Positions 40,044 through 50,392 of a DNA stretch of 64,000 nucleotides are shown here, piece after piece. The notes beneath the pieces are model-generated. The model made no database searches, was not told where the DNA came from, and was given only the letters and a program-made list of their open reading frames with translations. The stretch is taken from NCBI GenBank assembly GCA_022925895.1, contig JAKSYS010000113.1, positions 1-64,000 on the forward strand, given 5' to 3'. Origin of the DNA: Fragilaria crotonensis (lineage: Eukaryota; Bacillariophyta; Fragilariophyceae; Fragilariales; Fragilariaceae). The translations under genes and the position numbers were made by a program. Every line of letters starts with the position of its first letter. The first letter of the stretch is position 1.

Positions 40044-42570
40044 ATGTCGACGTCGAAGAAGGAAGTCAAACTTGAGCCGCAACGATTAGAGCTGTCGCTG
40101 AATCCGGAAGATGGTTCTCTACTGACAGCTCCTCTGTCTAGAGTTCTTATTGCTGCCACGGATGGATTGTACACAGATCTTTCCAACATGGTGAACGGAG
40201 AGCTACAAGTGACGACAGCCAAACCAGCGGACGACGACGATCCCGAGGGACCACCTGCGTTGACGCTGAAAAAGGAGAAAATGTCAAATCTTAGTTTTTC
40301 GCAACGGCGCCATGAACTTTCGTGGCGATTGGCCCGACACGGCAAGGCTTTGACCCACGTAGCGGCACTGACAGCTGCTTTATACAGCACCGAAATGGCC
40401 CAGGCCACAATCGTGTCGACCAAAGCCTTAAAGCATGCTCGAACTGCGTGGGTTCAAGCTGATGAAGCTCAGGACGCGCTTTACTTTTTTCACGCACAGC
40501 TCTTTCCAGCACGACAGGCGCCACACGATATCTATGGTGCTCTTGACATACTTAAGGAGGGCAAGTGGAAAGACTTGCCGACAGACTTAAAATTAGTCAT
40601 GGATCGCTACGAGTCATCTCAAGAACACAAGTGGTCTGCTCATGAGGTAAAGGAGCGCTGGCACATGGCGGTACGCGACAAGCTGATCCGTGGCGAAGTG
40701 GCTGAACGTAAAAGACTAGGAGTTCCAACTCTATGGAAAGTCGCAATAAATGGTGGAATCGTACGGTTGACGCACGGAGTTCCCAAAGAAATAGGCAACC
40801 AAACCTTATACCCGCTAGAAGCTCACTTGACAGTCCTGTCCACAGTTGTTCCAGCACAGTGGATGTTACTGTCGGTAGAGGTTAGAGCACAAGCCAAAAC
40901 TGGCGAGTCCAACCATCAATTGGACACGTCAAATAAACAACGCTATGGGTTGCATCGGTTGTGCGCCAAGGCCATGGCAGAGGAAGAGAAACGGGGTGAG
41001 GAAGAGGATCGCCTGAGTCATCCTCTCGATTGTCTTTTTCAGGTTGCTCACAACTTTTCGCTCTCGTGGCGCTTGGAGATTCTCAATGCCCAAGCACAAG
41101 CGTTGAAACGAGGTGTTTGGTCGTCCAAGTCAAGCCTTGAGGTGACCCCCGTGAAGTTCTTCACGGAGGGTGATATTCTGGGTGTTGTGAGCGTTTCGTT
41201 TTGGAGAGTCGATGATCGTTATGGCCCGCCCAGAATGAACGCTCTGAACCATACTGTTGGAGGCGACCTCGACGATGAAACGCCACCAACAGCCAACCAG
41301 TTGACACTCTCGATACAAGCAGTGTCCAACTTGGGTATCAAAGTGTTTCTCAGCGGTGGAAAAACTATCCTGGACCGCGTCAAGTACCAGTCTCATACTC
41401 GAACCACATTCGAGAACTTGCTGGACGCAACCTCGAATCCATTTGCTTTGTCTGCGAGCAACGCTCTCTTGGCGGCGACAACGCTTTGCGCCGAACAGCG
41501 TTGCCATTCGATGGTGGAAGCCCTGCAGCCCCTGCACGGAGAACGTTTACTCCCATCTTGGATGCATTTGACCGTCGAGTCGGGCAGCATAGCGGTTGCT
41601 GCAAGTGTTTCATACAGTTCTTCCGGCTCGAAACAAGATTTGACTTCCGTTGTATTGTTTCGCCTCGCCTGCGATGTTCGATCTGGAAGCTTTGTTGGGA
41701 CTTTTTGTCGCTCAGCTAAGCTTCTCCGTTTGATGGCTTCAAATGAGCCAACAGCGAGCGAGTGCACGGCTCTTCGTGCTGTAAAAATGAGTCAGAATCG
41801 ACGTCGAGCGGACGCTTCTCACTCATCTGGTCGACTCGTCCGCGACGCCTTTGAAGCCCTTACCCGATCCATGAATTTGCTTGGTACTAGGACTGGAGTC
41901 GGTGGCACTTGGTTGGACAAGGATGATAAGGCAGCGCTGCTACGTGAGAGAGCCATTCACGTTGCTTGCAAAGACGCGAAGAATTCTCTTGTTGCGTGTT
42001 GCGGAATGGCGGTTGTGTACGGTCTCTGTGCCCTAGCAATCGGCGTTGCCACAGGGATAACAGCTCAACCAGATCTCTGTGGTGGCACGATTGAGTCAGC
42101 CGACGGTAGAACATTGCTCCCAGTTCCGCCAATTGGATTTGTCTTTGACCAACACATCGCGCACCAGCAGTACACAACTCCGGACGGCGAAACGAAGGAG
42201 AAAGTTCTGATAGAGCGCGAAACATTTGCCCTTAGCTGCAGCGTGGATGACGATGCGATCATGATTCTTGCCTTCAACATTTCTTTGACGGTTGAGTCGC
42301 CGTCATCGTGTAAGTCAAACATTACAAGTGCCTAGTTGATATGCGCCTACAAACTCACTGCTAACCACCTTGGAAGTCCCAACCAGGACCAAAATTTCTG
42401 AGGCTGTCCTCGAATGCGCGGAAGATATCGGATTTGAGGAGGGCGAGCCAACCGCGAAGAGAATGAGAACCGAGGACAATGGTTCAGTCCAGATCCCGAG
42501 CAACAGCAGGTCCATCGTTGAATCGATTGGGAGGTTTGCAGCCGTTCTCTGCCAGACCTTGCATTCCTAA
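40044..42570 (+). CDS. MED14: Mediator complex subunit 14 (MED14/RGR1)
   Basis: Exon 1 is 40044-42309 and exon 2 is 42377-42570. The 67-nt intron has a GTAAGT donor and an AG acceptor, phase 1, giving 819 aa. The N-terminal part matches MED14: SQRRHELSWRLARHGKALTH, DEAQDALYFFHAQLFPARQ, and the diagnostic DIYGALDILKEGKWKDLP. A later block, YPLEAHLTVLSTVVPAQWML, fits the following repeat region. The C-terminal half is poorly conserved. MED14 is the backbone that joins the head, middle and tail of Mediator and binds RNA polymerase II in the nucleus. The length is shorter than animal and yeast MED14 (over 1000 aa). The gene is convergent with the kinase gene. Confidence 0.85.
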
Positions 42571-42682
42571 GGTGATGATCTTTGGCCGGACCTAGCAGCA
42601 TAGTACAACGGAAGTGACAAACCCTGTACAGGAGGTCATGTTTACTGTAAAGAAGGCTAAGCTTTTGTCTGCACTCTGCACC

Positions 42683-45600
42683 TCATTTTTGTCTGTACCT
42701 CATTTCTGCCATCTGGTCAGCGGGTAGTCTTTGGATGACTTCGTTAAACATCTCAACGATCTCATCGAACTCTAGTCTATCGAGCGGATTCTCCTCCCAG
42801 CACTTAACCATGAGATGCTTCCAAGGGCAATCCTGCGGTACCGGCGGTCGAAGGCTTTCATTTGCGACTTTAGCTATGATCTGGGTGGTTTCGAGACCCT
42901 GGTACACTTCTTCCCTTGTTGCCAGCTCCCAAAGCACAATGCCGAAGCTGTAGACGTCGCTGAACTTGGACGATCGAGCATGTTTGATAACTTCGGGAGC
43001 CAACCAACATGCCGTGCCGACACCGTGCGTCATTGTCCTTGAGCCTGAAAGAGTCGCCCTGGCAGATCCCCAGTCTCCAATCTTGGCGATAATGGTCGAT
43101 TCTGTTTCCATTTTGTGATCAGGGTCTGCCGACAATCGGAGCATCATACCCGACGGTGACTTGTCCCTTTGCGGTGAAGTCACGTCCGACTCCGTGAACG
43201 TTTCGTGAACGAATATATTGTGACTCTTTAGGTCGCGATGAATGATCGGAGGATCTTGGTTGTGTAAATACGTCATTCCTTCCGCCACCTGTAACGCCAA
43301 GCTGAGTCTGAGACCGAGCGGAAGAATTCTCTCCTGCTCGTCCAACAGCTGTCGTAGACTACCGAGCGAACAGAGCTCACTGACAATCCAAATAGCTTGA
43401 GCAGTTAATGAGCAACCAAAAAGCTGAAGCACATTTGGATGTCGGAGAATCGCCATCATTCCGGCCTCACCAATAATTTCTTCAATTATTTCACCTTGCA
43501 TTGCAGATTTTCCAGCAACTGCAGCTTGAGCGAACACGAATTCCTTGACGGCAACCTTGGCGCTCCGCCATTTTGCGCTCCACACTCGTCCGAAAGTACC
43601 CTCTCCGATGATGCGCTGTAGAAAAATCTCCTGAGGATCGATCAGGGTGAGCAAGTGAGGGTGTTGCACATGTCTTGTCTGCATTGCCCTTTGGTAAGCC
43701 TCCGTGATGCTCGTGTGTTCGAGCGCACTGTACGTTAGAGTGTCCAGCGAAATCCCCTTCAGCTGGGCATCCCTTGCAAATATTGACACTATAGTTGACG
43801 AGACATTTCGATTGCACATGATAGCCATCACCATTCCAATAATTGTTCCAAGAGCGACGCAATACACCACGATAGTATAGTCAAGGCCTGCCTTTTCTCT
43901 TGAAGGTTCATGATCTGGTTCTGGCATCATTTGCGAGATGGCCATGATGGCACCTCGGACATGATCTCCAGACAGATTTTCAGTCACTGGTACGTAGACA
44001 GGAACTGCACTACCCGAAGTCGTAGGGGAGCTATGACTGAAGACAGAAATAGTCTTGGGCTCCACAGACTGATCTGGACTTTTCTTGTAATACCACCTGG
44101 CAACAAGATTATCGCCAGCAATGAAAACATTGCCACTGTACTCTCCGAATCCGTTCGCTAACGCATGAAGAGGCTCATCATGCCCGTCAAATCCGGGCAA
44201 CCATGACCAATTGAAGTCGTGAATCGGATTGTCTGTGTTGAAATCATCGCTGGGAATATCGTCTCCGTGTTGAAATCTATCGGTTCTTTTCTTCAACGTG
44301 GCTTTCAAAACAGCAATAGTGTACGGACGAGTGGTGTCTGGCCAAGTTGTAGACGGGGTGGTTTTGCCAGCAACCATCAAACCATAAGGTGTGAGGAGCA
44401 TGTTTCCGCCTCCAGTAGGTTGCACTGTGTGTGACGCATCAGCCAAGCACGTCCATCTGTTTGCATTGATTTCGTATGCGGCCAGCCCGTAGCAAATTTC
44501 ATTTGTATTCGTCAATCGCTCAAAGGATCCCATCACATAAAGTACACCTGCTTCCTCGTCGAGTTGAAGGGCTGTCCCGACGCCATCTTGTGTCCTGTTT
44601 GTCATGGACAACCCTCCTCCAGGATGAGCGACCAGATGCCCAGAATCTCGATCATAGATAGCCAACCCAGATGGTACATTCCTACCATCAATGGCATTAA
44701 ACTTACCAGTCACGTGCAGCTGTCGGCGTTTTGAGTCCCAAGCGAGGGCGAGCACTGTCACTGTGCACCACGAACAGGTAATTTGACCAATGTTTAACGG
44801 GAGCCACACTTGGTCGACAGCGTTAAAATGAGCGATATTGAAAATCTTGACAAATTCGTGCCGTTCCTCGCTCCAGACTTGAGTCATAAACGACCCTGCC
44901 ACGTAGACATCTTGCGGCCCTGCAAGGGACGCTGTGGTAATCTTCATACCTTTGCTCAAAGCGCTGTTGCAGAGACCCTCACCGACCTTTGACAGTTCAA
45001 TTCCATTCCATTTTCCAACAGAACAATAAGTAACCTGACTATTTGCCTGTGTTGTGTCAAACGCACCAACGACAATAAGCTCTCCTGATCCACGTGCCTG
45101 GGTGGTTGTACCAGGACTGCAAGACTGGAACGTTAGCAACTCGAGCTGTGGGCGATTACTTGACGTTCAAACTTACATTGCGCGGTCTGCAAGGGAATTC
45201 AAAAGCGAAAGGTCTGAGGTGTGGTTTGCAAGGAGGGAGTACACTTCACCACCGGAATACGAGTTGTATAGGCTCAATTGTAGGCGCGCCTTGAGGCTCC
45301 ATTCATTTGTCTGAAGACTTAATTGAGCGATATTGCACGGAAAGTCATCAACTGACATTTTCCCTGCTATGACAAGTCTCGGAGTCACAGTTTGTCCCTC
45401 TGAAAGCTTTCGACCTGCTTTTGATTCTCCAGGAGAGGTGTTTCGGCTCTTGTCGCCCCTCTTGCCGAACAGGTCCAAGTATGCCTCAACCCCAAACTTC
45501 TCCATTGCACCCCCTCGAACAGCATTATTGCTACGTAGGGTGCACGTTGGGTCCGGACAAGTCTTGGACGATGAAAACCAATTTGAAGGATTTGATGGCC

Positions 45601-46039
45601 CGAAATGAGTAATCATATCCCAATCTTCCGATACCCGCATGTTGGAAACGAGAATGAAAACCAGCGCAAGTATTAGACCACCAATCCCCCCAATCGCCGC
45701 TCCGATAGACGCAACCTTCCAAAAATCTGAGACCTCTTGCCTCGATCGATTGTGTATAATTTGCTGCAGGTATTGCATATCAGGCGTCTCCACAATGGGC
45801 TCCAGGGGTTGCCGCGTCATATTAAGGGTAGTAACTGGCGACAGTGTTTGTCCTTTCTTCTTTTTTCGCCTCGGATCTTTGGTGAGTGGAGGGGGTGTGT
45901 GCGTTTTCGAAATATGCATCCCACGACACGCGCAGTGTCTCCCTCCTGAGCAGCCCTTAAGGTGCATGACTGGCTCTGGTATGTGTGTGTATCCAGCAAC
46001 ATCGCTGGGCGAAGCGTTGGCCACAAGCGGCTCCTTCAT
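42683..46039 (-). CDS. Two-TM receptor-like TKL kinase with beta-propeller ectodomain
   Basis: Exon 1 ends at 45177 and exon 2 is 45116-42683, with a 60-nt GTAAGT-CAG intron, phase 2. ATG 46039 gives about 1098 aa; the frame also extends upstream to 46114, where an AG acceptor suggests a possible further exon. The first TM is ASIGAAIGGIGGLILALVF. The lumenal part has Rax2-like propeller repeats (VAGSFMTQVW, HVTGKFNAIDGR, YVMGSFERLTN). The second TM is VVYCVALGTIIGMVMAIMC. The kinase has GEGTFGRV, VAVKEF, HRDLKSHN and APE motifs. The metal-binding DFG motif reads DWG (IGDWGSA, near 43070). It probably senses wall or surface cues; that is inference. Confidence 0.85.
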
Positions 46040-46873
46040 AGCTGGTATATTGATCCGATGAAGCAAAACACTCGATGCGCGATGTTTCGATTCCACAGGG
46101 ATATGTAAAAGCACCTGAGATTCAAATAGCGGTAGTTCGTTTGTGTCGACTCAACAATCAGGGAAAGGAAGCACCCGGGACGTCTACTCGAGCTGGTAAT
46201 AGTTAATGTTGTTAGTACAAAGGGACGTCGTTATGCGAAAGAGCGGGATCCGTACGCCTGAGAGTTGGTGGGTTGGGCTGTGGGCTGTGGCCTGACATGC
46301 GAATCAAGCACCTACGAAGAGTTTATCTATTGAGCAGTATACAGTTTATGGTTTATGCTATACACTGTACCTGGTAAATAATACCCGCAATCTGCACTCT
46401 CAGCACGCAGCATTATGACAGATATGGACATCGAAAAGCAACGATGTCAAAAAGGGCAATATTGAAAATTACATGCCCAGAAAGAATGAAGTGAAGGGAC
46501 GTCATGATTGACGTCATTTAACTGCATTTTATATGGTTTCCGATTTGGCGCCGAAGGACTCCAAATTGGCAGTGATACTTATGATTGAAATTGTTGTTAG
46601 GATTATGTGCTGATGTTTTAACATCATTATGTGGGACGTTTGTAGGGAAACACTATATATATCAAAGCACCCAAAGGAGTAATATGATGCATAATGCATA
46701 TGCATTGCGTCAAGATCCAAAAAGAATAAGACCTAAGGACTGCAAGAGAAAGACCGACAATATCCCGATTGGACCGCACGACTCATTCGTCTATGCTTCC
46801 TGACTTGACTTCTTTTTGGGGACTCGGCTAAAGATCTGGCGGAACGGTTCGGAACAGGGACTTGTTCCAATCG
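46040..46873. other. Intergenic, no gene seen
   Basis: This lies between the start of the kinase gene and the 3' end of the acyltransferase gene. A weak GTAC/TATAC group is near 46335-46380. No gene is supported. Confidence 0.5.
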
Positions 46874-49800
46874 TCACCTAATCACCGACCTACGTGATCG
46901 ACTTTGCGGGTTTCTACCACCACCCAAAAGGGAATCATTCTCTAGGAGACTCAGAATGTCAACATCTTGCACGGAATGTCGAACCTGGACCTGATCTAAA
47001 TCAGTTTTTTTCTGGAGTCCTTGAGTGGCAAATGGCGAACCGCTGGAACCATTTCCGGGGTTTATGGAAGGGAGTTTCAACCGTTGATGATAGGAAACAA
47101 AGGCATCATCATACATGTCGTTTGGCATGATTGCGGAGCTGTAACCTCGTGGATGGCTCACACCACGCGCAGTCCGATCACTGGGATCGTGGCGGACGAG
47201 CAGAGACGACAGATACGAAAATCCAAGGTATCCGTCAAAGAAAAACAGTCCAATCATGCTGAAACCCACCATCATAAGACCCAGAAAAGGGTTGCAGAGC
47301 GTTCCGGGAGGCGATGGTTCGAGCGGTGATTCCATGCTATCAACTTGAGGTAACAGCCAATCAAGGGAATTTGCGATAATCTGGATGCCAGCATCGTATA
47401 CATTGCGAGGGTAAAGGACTCCATCGTAACTCTCACTCACTCTACCACGTGAATAGCTAGGTCCGTCCAGAACGAAATCAGCGCTTTCTTCCACGTCAAG
47501 ATCAATATACATCTGTCGTATTCCTGAGATAGCCATCTCATTCATTTGACTGCGCTTTTCGTCTGTTCCCAAGGCTGCCGTGTTGACAGTCGTAGGTGTG
47601 CACCAAATAGTCGGGGCAGTCGCAAACTCAAGTTCCTTCGACAGCTTTTGAACTGAAACCTTATGCGACGCTTGATCTTCGTCCGTCGCCCAGACATGGA
47701 GTCGGTCAAGCGTTCCACCCCCCACAACTATTAAGTCTGCTTGCTTTTGTCCAGCACTCTCCTTCGTTCTTACGTCCCTCAGTTTGGAGACTTGATCAAA
47801 TGCAAGAGGAGCCCACTTGTATTCCAAGCGGATGCTGCCAATCCCTTTTGAAACATCCGCGTGATTCGCCATTGTTGAGTCAAACCTCCCGCTATTCACG
47901 TCTCCAAGACGGCGACAAAGTGCATGGTACAAGCTCCGGATCGTCAAATCTCCCACGAAAATGATTTTACGGTGAGCTAGTTTCTGTTGCAATTCCTGAG
48001 CTGCACGTGGCCGAAATCTGCATTTCAGACTGGCTCTCGTTTGCCTCCATCCCCAATGCATAGACGCTCCTTCTTCACACGCTCCGTAGTATCCTCCAAC
48101 AGACAGGTAGCGACTGTGATAGCCACGCTGAAACTCATTGCAAGAGCTGACCGGAGCCCATATGCCATCATTGACGAAGGCTTCACAAGACCGCAAAAGT
48201 GGTCCGTTTCCCCCAGACGCCGCTGCCATTGATAATATGTGCCACGTAATGCCTAGCACCAAGACAACCATCGTTCCAATGATTGGCGGACTAGCTTTCA
48301 AAACGGGGGTTTCTTCTTCTTGAGGTGTCTCAACCGACAGCTGCCTTCCAACGTTCTTATATTCAGTCCAGGTTACTGCCATAATGATTTGATAGGCAAT
48401 CATTCCTAAGAGCAAGATTACGATGGTAACCACGTTGGCACCCGATAGCTCCATTGAATCCAGGGAGTAAGCAAGAACGTAAAACCCAAGTCCGCATGTG
48501 CCCAATATCATCAAAGATCGAATGCATTTCTTATCGTCATCCGATGGAAACATCATCCCACAGAGAATGGCCGTCAAGTTGTTGACAGTTGATGCTACTG
48601 CAAGGAGAAGAATCAACGAGACTATGGCATTGCACTTTGGATATCCAGGAACCAAGGTCAAAGCGGAGAGTCCATCATTTGTGAGGAAGAAATAATGATG
48701 AAACAAGTATGTCTCGAGTGAAAATTTGCCCAACGTTTTCAACATTCTCAAGTGATGCTCCCTCAAGAAGGGCGTCATGTTGCGGAAGTATACGTAACTC
48801 AAGACCGGCAAGAACGCAAAATACGAATGTGTTGAGTCAAAGGCAAGCTTCGCGTTAGAAAACGGTCCGTAAGTCCACAACGCCAAGGCGATGAGCAGCG
48901 ACCCAGCAACAGTGCTCTTTGCCAACGCCAGCATTTGGTCGGATAATGATTCCATTTTCTCAAGGAGCAGCGTCGTTATGGGATAGTTGATAGCATAGAT
49001 GATACCAACAAAGGATATCCAATGATGCATGTGACTGTGATAGTACCATGACCAAAGTGCTCCATCAGGGAGGATTTCGGTAAGGGTGGCCCTCGTGAAA
49101 AAGGGACTAAATAGTGCGTCAAAGAGTCCCGTATCAAAATCCCACAGACAATAGACAAAGGCAGCCAACGCTAATAGCTTCATACGGAGCCCATATTTGG
49201 AGTAATTTGCCACTTGATTGACCTTCATTGCAGCGAAGGTCATCGCAAATGCCATGGTGTGCAAAGGACAAACGTAGTACAAAATGTATGGTCGACTCAT
49301 TGTTGCACACAAAAGGAATGCTGTAAAGTTCAGTCGAAACAAGACTTGGAGGATGCGACCCACGCGATAACTGTTGCGTGTATAGAAATACATGGCGTGA
49401 CCAAAGCCGGTCATGAAGACGAAGCATGAAGCACCAACTTGGGACACATTGTGAATGAGGTTCACGTCGCTATTGTAAGTTACAGCATCAGTGAGCTGGA
49501 ACAAAAGAAAGCCAGCAGACAACAGTCCTTTCCATTCCAGCGACTGATGTATATTCAAAACATCTGCAAGTGAAGTGACTGCGGCAGATTTGATAGGTAG
49601 GGTACTTGACTTGCCCGATATCCGACCACGACTGCGAGCACTTTTGGCTTGCGCTTGAGCTGGCGCTGATTCATCCTCGTCCAAAAGCCGCACATCCTCC
49701 AGGTCGTGAGCTGCAGCACCCATGTCACGATCATTAAATTGTTTGCTGGGGACGCGTGATTCTTCGTCAAGAGTATCCAAGAAGGTGCTTTTACGGAGTG

Positions 49801-50392
49801 CGTCATTTGAATTGATGTCCTCTACTTCACCGCTGCGTGAGTTCAGGCTCGATCGATTGCTATTTTCACTCCTGACACTACGACGGGTGGCAATCGATGG
49901 CAACTCCGATGCAACCGTCAGACCCCCGTCACGCTCTGAGTCACTGTCCCCACTCATGCCAGCCCGTGATCCGACTTGCACTTGTCTACTTTTCAGACTT
50001 GTCTTCGGATTTTTTCCGTCATTCCTTTGCACAGACATAAATGCAAAGAACGTCATGATCAGCACCAGAAATCCTAGATAATCTTCATCGAACAATGCTC
50101 GATCCGCGTGTGGGAACGGGGGGTGGTGTTCTATTATATATGTCACAAGCATAATCATCCCTAGCAGCATCAAGTGATACAGTAACACGAAGATACTGAC
50201 AAACGAGTTTTCAACCGGGGAAATAGAGTTGTGGCGTTGAAAGTTGCTGGCGATCAAAATGGCGCGGCTATCCCCGAGAAGAAACGTGCGTGCCGCCATG
50301 GCCGCTCCAACGAATGTTACTGTCCCAAAACACAAAATCATTGCGACGGTGGACGGCGTCGCATTCGACAAGATGTCGCCATCATCCGACAT
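46874..50392 (-). CDS. Cas1p/CASD1-like polysaccharide O-acyltransferase, degenerate C-terminal SGNH domain
   Basis: This single-exon gene starts at ATG 50392 (a GTG lies 24 bases upstream) and encodes 1172 aa. An N-terminal TM pair is followed by a Ser/Arg-rich loop, then the multi-TM Cas1p acyltransferase region (about residues 285-680) with HNVSQVGASCFVFMTGFGHA, SYRVGRILQVLFRLNF, WYYHSHMHHWISFVG and SLETYLFHHYFFL. The C-terminal part (about 730-1010) resembles a PC-esterase/SGNH domain: CEAFVNDGIWAP, WRQTRASLKCRF, then KIIFVGDLTIRSLYHAL. The catalytic GDS reads GDL (Leu about 816), and the DxxH site appears as YDGVLYP. A last TM is at about 1030. It probably transfers acetyl groups to glycans in the Golgi. 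The domain order is opposite to animal CASD1. Confidence 0.85.
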   Translation of the reverse strand: MSDDGDILSNATPSTVAMILCFGTVTFVGAAMAARTFLLGDSRAILIASNFQRHNSISPVENSFVSIFVLLYHLMLLGMIMLVTYIIEHHPPFPHADRALFDEDYLGFLVLIMTFFAFMSVQRNDGKNPKTSLKSRQVQVGSRAGMSGDSDSERDGGLTVASELPSIATRRSVRSENSNRSSLNSRSGEVEDINSNDALRKSTFLDTLDEESRVPSKQFNDRDMGAAAHDLEDVRLLDEDESAPAQAQAKSARSRGRISGKSSTLPIKSAAVTSLADVLNIHQSLEWKGLLSAGFLLFQLTDAVTYNSDVNLIHNVSQVGASCFVFMTGFGHAMYFYTRNSYRVGRILQVLFRLNFTAFLLCATMSRPYILYYVCPLHTMAFAMTFAAMKVNQVANYSKYGLRMKLLALAAFVYCLWDFDTGLFDALFSPFFTRATLTEILPDGALWSWYYHSHMHHWISFVGIIYAINYPITTLLLEKMESLSDQMLALAKSTVAGSLLIALALWTYGPFSNAKLAFDSTHSYFAFLPVLSYVYFRNMTPFLREHHLRMLKTLGKFSLETYLFHHYFFLTNDGLSALTLVPGYPKCNAIVSLILLLAVASTVNNLTAILCGMMFPSDDDKKCIRSLMILGTCGLGFYVLAYSLDSMELSGANVVTIVILLLGMIAYQIIMAVTWTEYKNVGRQLSVETPQEEETPVLKASPPIIGTMVVLVLGITWHILSMAAASGGNGPLLRSCEAFVNDGIWAPVSSCNEFQRGYHSRYLSVGGYYGACEEGASMHWGWRQTRASLKCRFRPRAAQELQQKLAHRKIIFVGDLTIRSLYHALCRRLGDVNSGRFDSTMANHADVSKGIGSIRLEYKWAPLAFDQVSKLRDVRTKESAGQKQADLIVVGGGTLDRLHVWATDEDQASHKVSVQKLSKELEFATAPTIWCTPTTVNTAALGTDEKRSQMNEMAISGIRQMYIDLDVEESADFVLDGPSYSRGRVSESYDGVLYPRNVYDAGIQIIANSLDWLLPQVDSMESPLEPSPPGTLCNPFLGLMMVGFSMIGLFFFDGYLGFSYLSSLLVRHDPSDRTARGVSHPRGYSSAIMPNDMYDDAFVSYHQRLKLPSINPGNGSSGSPFATQGLQKKTDLDQVQVRHSVQDVDILSLLENDSLLGGGRNPQSRSRRSVIR

